The notes under the pieces are model-generated. The model saw only the letters and a list, made by a program, of their open reading frames with translations. It was not told where the DNA came from and did no database searches. A stretch of DNA of 64,000 bases, taken from contig NZ_JBMSEE010000003.1 in the NCBI RefSeq assembly GCF_049446155.1, positions 186,001 to 250,000 of the forward strand, read 5' to 3'. Of this stretch, positions 62,401 to 64,000 are shown piece after piece. The stretch is from Rivibacter sp049446155 (GTDB lineage Bacteria > Pseudomonadota > Gammaproteobacteria > Burkholderiales > Burkholderiaceae_C). The stretch's first letter is position 1; every line of letters begins with the position of its first letter. Made by a program: the position numbers and the translations under genes.

Positions 62401-62959
62401 GGGCTTCGAATTCGCTGACGACCGCGGCGTCGACGCCGCGCGGCGCGGCACCGACCTCGACCGGCAGGCGCAGCCATTGCCAGTCGATGTGCCACAGGTC
62501 GGCGGGATGGACGCGCTCGGCGCCCGCCAGCTCCTGCACCGCGCGGTACTGCGGGAACATCGCCACCGGCGAGACGGCCTTGCCGGCCAGGCGGCGCGCG
62601 ACGAAGTCGAGCAGCGCGAACGATGCGCGTTCGATGGTCTCGACCGCGGCCAGCGTGAGCTTGTGCGGCTTGGCGACGTAGCGCTGCACTGCCGCCTCGG
62701 CGGCCTGCAGCAGTGCCGCGCCGGCCGGTAGGCTGATCAGCTCGAGCACGCCGGCACCCTGGTGCAGCTGCGCGCGCGCCTGTCGCAGCGCGGTCGATTC
62801 GACGGCGTCGACGTCCGAGCCGGCGGCGGCTTCGACTTCCTTCAGCGTGCGGCGCAGCGCCTTGTGGGCGGCGTCGAGCGACTTGCGCAGTTCCTCTTGC
62901 ACCCAGGCAAGAGCGCTCAGGTCGTCGTCTTGAAGCGCGTGGTTCGGCTGGCTGTCCAT
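56474..62959 (-). CDS. chpA: ChpA/PilL-type hybrid chemosensory histidine kinase (multi-Hpt, CheA core, CheW, receiver)
   Basis: A 2161-aa hybrid kinase of the Chp type IV pilus chemosensory system. Three phosphotransfer domains show clear phospho-histidines: H759 (RAFHTLKGSSRM), H1163 (ALAHSLGGSSATVG) and H1389 (MRTLHTFKGGARL). The first about 500 residues look helical and Hpt-like but lack a recognisable phospho-His motif. Long Pro/Ala/Glu-rich acidic linkers separate the domains (about 840-1100 and 1230-1330, 1460-1530). The CheA core has the dimerisation helices from about 1560, N-box HLLRNCVTHGIESPEQR (about 1735), and GRGVGMDVVRAEVNALGG (about 1835). A CheW-type domain is at about 1860-2000, and a receiver with D2088 ends the protein. 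It follows pilJ (54 bp upstream), as in known pil-chp loci. Confidence 0.93.
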   Translation of the reverse strand: MDSQPNHALQDDDLSALAWVQEELRKSLDAAHKALRRTLKEVEAAAGSDVDAVESTALRQARAQLHQGAGVLELISLPAGAALLQAAEAAVQRYVAKPHKLTLAAVETIERASFALLDFVARRLAGKAVSPVAMFPQYRAVQELAGAERVHPADLWHIDWQWLRLPVEVGAAPRGVDAAVVSEFEAQVLALMRGGSPADARRLGNLSAALAAGAALPGGSPEAVTLWQLAAAYYEALALELLRPDVYSKRVTSRLLAQLRAQARGDLTVSERLAQDLLFFCALAQAPQPGVEAPRLAAVRQAWALDRVAPPADYEQPQLGRHDPAAVAQAVKRVSTAKDGWSAVAGGEMHRLGNLNEQFSLVADSLRKLLPNGEQLADALLQSAHVTVQSKAAPAPALAMEVATSLLWVDAALEEGGFDHPQHAPRVARLAERIAAVRGGAAPEALEPWMEELYRRVADRQTMGSVVQELRASLAETEKTIDRYFRSPAEPDLLMPVPGQLQAMRGVLSVLGLDQGSHAVLRMRDDVDALIAAQAAAASRTDVFDRLAGNLSALSFLIDLLGVQPQAAKSLFLFDAESGLLRSLVGARGGVPATATLAEQAQRLASDLAAGTLPLSAVSREVDRLAHEPQVSAVRELTQPLEALQQVLAGSGTAAEPEAQMRERVGQALNEFAATASEAVGLEPVPSGPLPLISLSPMPPLAPPPAAPASTGLEEDDEMREVFLEEAREVIDGARAALVTLRSEPGDGEAQVTVRRAFHTLKGSSRMVGLADFGEAAWACEQLYNHWLASQQPASEELLRFTSEALDYFAPWVDAIAERAAALPGSEPVRRSADALRVDGLYRPLRYQAAAPAPATPAPALDIASLLPPASELELPAEAATPLPEVIDAAPIAPVESATVAAPEPGLGFTLDFGGEPPAPAQPAMPLPLAETLDFSLDLASFDLATPAPASPSAVPAELPALDDVVGGGESEDFATMPLPLDEQPKAPSVLDEAVITSIELTFEDSTPADGGTTAADIGLIEALQPSAEGESRLPVPELIEPVVEEGSSVLPELDDDELQKADAGPSLIEALAPTSQLDAMAANDALAEPAEAVAELPVESPAEPPVESDQVKIVGPLRISIPLFNIYLNEADELSRRLGTELSEWALELHRPVGESAIALAHSLGGSSATVGFADLSALARQLEHALMRSHSLGHGFGEDAQLFGEAAEEIRRLLHQFAAGFLKAAAPELLQRLADFDRIADERAAAAEAAPAVEAAPATEAPSQPVEAATAEPVSPVAPIAAAEVSFEPPPAAPPIEQASVLADLGQAEFRPLAPLVGEAEPVRAASFDALDDEDDIDAEDAVDVDLFPIFEEEALDLLPKLSGQLRDWSRHPADAGHASAAMRTLHTFKGGARLAGAMRLGELAHRLETAIEHLLAREDERQSADIDPLHARADALSASFDQLRRRDAEAYAQQAAAVAVAEPQPPVVPEPPVLAVEMPTLVVEEAPTPGFETSGFDVLSEPGELHGLPPDQPPAATIDWSRFAGVAAEAAPAARTPSERATLAGSAVRVRAHLLDRLVNQAGEVSIARARLDAGVGTMRGALNDLTDNLERLRAQLRDIELQAETQMSSRMEAAKAASKDFDPLEFDRYTRFQEITRMMAESVNDVATVQRALQRTIEVSEDELAAQARLTRELQDDLLRTRMVEFEGLSDRLYRVVRQAAKETGKQVRLDLLGGSIEVDRSVLDRMTGAFEHLLRNCVTHGIESPEQRSAAGKDPVGTIVVALHQEGNEVAIEFRDDGAGLNFARIRARGVALGLVAPDAQVGEAELANLIFTPGFSTAEQVTELAGRGVGMDVVRAEVNALGGRIETASAAGQGTSFKLVLPLTTAVTQVVMLRCGAATIAVPATLIEIVRRATPTEVKAAYTSGIYQHGEHSLPFFWLGALLSSSARASDLTARSQSVVVIRSAQQRIALHVDEVLGNQEVVVKNLGSQLSRLPGLAGMTLLASGAVALIYNPVALATVYGEAARAASAAAIAAPERVEVQQQAPSVPQAPLVLVVDDSLTVRRVTQRLLAREGYRVSLAKDGLEGLERVAEERPSVVLSDIEMPRMDGFDFVRNLRGDPKLADLPVIMITSRIAQKHRDVAAELGVNHYLGKPYSEEELLSLIAQYSAQALAA

Positions 62960-63013
62960 CCGGGCCCTTGGTGTTGAACGGTCGAGCCGGGCGCTGGCAC
63001 CCGACCCGGCGGC

Positions 63014-64000
63014 TTAACTGATCTTGAAGCGCGCGACCGAGGTCTTCAGTTCTTCGGCCGACTTGGACAGCTCGCGCACCAGCTGCGCGGTCGAGCGAGT
63101 GCCCTCGCCGGTCTGCTCGGTCACCGCGAAGATGTGCTGGATGTTGGCCGCCACGACGTTGGCCGAATCGGCTTCGCGGGCCGCCTGGTCCGAGATCTGT
63201 TCGATCAGCTCGGCAAGCCGGCGCGACACGTTGTCGATCTCCCCCAGCGCGGTGCCGGCGTTGTCGGACAGGCGCGCGCCCTCGACCACGCCCTGCGTCG
63301 AGCGCTCCATGGCCGCCACGGCGTCCTGCGTGTCGGTCTGAATGGTCTTCACCAGCGCGGCGATCTGCTTGGTCGCGTCGGCCGAGCGTTCGGCCAGCCG
63401 CTGCACTTCTTCGGCCACGACCGAGAAGCCGCGGCCCGCTTCGCCAGCCGAGGCCGCCTGGATGGCGGCGTTGAGCGCCAGCACGTTGGTCTGCTCGGTG
63501 ATGTCGGAAATCAGCTCGGTGATTTCGCCGATCTCCTGCGAGCTTTCGCCCAGGCGCTTGATGCGCTTGGAGGTTTCCTGGATCTGCTCGCGGATCGCGT
63601 TCATGCCGCCGATCGAGTTCTGCACCGCCTGCAGGCCCGACTCGGCCGCTTGCAGCGACTGGCGCGCCACCTGGGCCGACTGCTGCGCCTGCGCGGACAC
63701 GTCGTTGATTCGGCCGGCCATCTGGAGCACCGATTCGCCGGTCTCGCGGATCTCGCGCAGCTGCTCGTCGGAGGCGGCGAGCAGCTCGGTCGACGTGGCT
63801 TCCACCTGCTGCGTGGTCTCGGTCACGCGCGCCACCGTGCCTTGCACCTGCGACACCAGCTGGCGCAGCTCTTCCACGGTGTAGTTCACCGAGTCGGCGA
63901 TGGCGCCGGTGATGTCTTCGGTCACGGTCGCCTGCTGCGTCAGGTCGCCTTCGGCCACCGTCTGCAGTTCGTTCATGAGCCGCAGAATCGCCGCCTGGTT
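63014..64000 (-). CDS. pilJ: type IV pilus chemoreceptor PilJ, 3' part (runs off the window)
   Basis: The visible 328 residues are the cytoplasmic part of a methyl-accepting protein that feeds the ChpA kinase and controls twitching motility. The start of the visible part, AILRLMNELQTVAEGDLTQQ, is the PilJ-type HAMP end. The signalling tip is TEQTNVLALNAAIQAASAGE with GRGFSVVAEEVQRLAERSAD downstream. The frame is open to the last base of the window, so the N-terminus with its membrane helices and PilJ sensor domain lies beyond 64000. The TAA at 63014 ends the gene. An ATG at 63976 is internal and not the real start. Confidence 0.93.
   Translation of the reverse strand, partial: NQAAILRLMNELQTVAEGDLTQQATVTEDITGAIADSVNYTVEELRQLVSQVQGTVARVTETTQQVEATSTELLAASDEQLREIRETGESVLQMAGRINDVSAQAQQSAQVARQSLQAAESGLQAVQNSIGGMNAIREQIQETSKRIKRLGESSQEIGEITELISDITEQTNVLALNAAIQAASAGEAGRGFSVVAEEVQRLAERSADATKQIAALVKTIQTDTQDAVAAMERSTQGVVEGARLSDNAGTALGEIDNVSRRLAELIEQISDQAAREADSANVVAANIQHIFAVTEQTGEGTRSTAQLVRELSKSAEELKTSVARFKIS

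Noticed and set aside
56552..62731. A 2059-residue open frame on the plus strand opposite the chpA-like gene
   Set aside because: It is the mirror frame of a GC-rich gene. The translation is rich in Arg, Gln, His and Leu without family motifs, and the minus strand gives a clear multi-domain kinase.

Overview
The window looks like chromosomal DNA of a betaproteobacterium of the order Burkholderiales, most likely from the Rubrivivax/Leptothrix/Ideonella lineage. This rests on very high GC, the layout of the cytochrome oxidase cluster, a Chp-type type IV pilus chemosensory locus, a DUF4148 protein, and GC-rich dispersed palindromes of the CCCCCACGCTC type. The genus assignment is inference. There is no prophage, insertion sequence, CRISPR array, rRNA or tRNA that I can see.

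Layout. 1-2.3 kb: lysS and a PNPOx-like flavoprotein. 2.3-15 kb (minus strand): a long, tightly spaced gene run. It starts with a tripartite export system (adaptor, ABC ATPase, TolC-like channel, two MacB/FtsX-type permeases), continues with an NtrC-family response regulator and its histidine kinase, and then ybhP-clsB-ybhN and an unknown protein. A sigma-54-type promoter and a helically phased TGTCCG array lie just upstream of the adaptor gene. 15-20 kb: DUF924, enoyl-CoA hydratase, DUF3108, M61 peptidase and DUF3429. 20-22.2 kb: an SDR/cupin in-frame fusion, a DUF4148 protein, a strong terminator and a 76-bp tandem repeat. 22.2-29.6 kb: dsbC, a UbiH-like monooxygenase, AsmA, MOSC, pirin and ychF. 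29.7-37.1 kb: a MASE1/CHASE hybrid kinase, a TctDE-like two-component pair and a chemoreceptor.

37.2-43.4 kb: glutaryl-CoA dehydrogenase, a hotdog thioesterase, and a gluconate-type module (gntK-dctQ-dctM-dctP). The divergent LacI-family regulator has two near-identical palindromic operators. 43.4-44.5 kb: rpoH preceded by a near-perfect CIRCE element. 44.5-53.9 kb: a complete aa3/caa3-type cytochrome c oxidase cluster with its assembly factors (ctaC, ctaD, a 38-aa protein, ctaG, a DUF2970 protein, ctaE, surf1, a SCO-adjacent protein, ctaA, ctaB, sco1). 54.2-56.5 kb: a BioC-like methyltransferase, comF and trmL. 56.5-64 kb: a giant ChpA/PilL-type histidine kinase and pilJ, which runs off the end of the window.

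The regulatory content is what stands out. It comprises a self-contained, probably autoregulated sigma-54 efflux operon that reads on towards envelope-lipid genes, HrcA-type control placed directly on the heat-shock sigma factor, and a LacI-family repressor with operators spaced for DNA looping.
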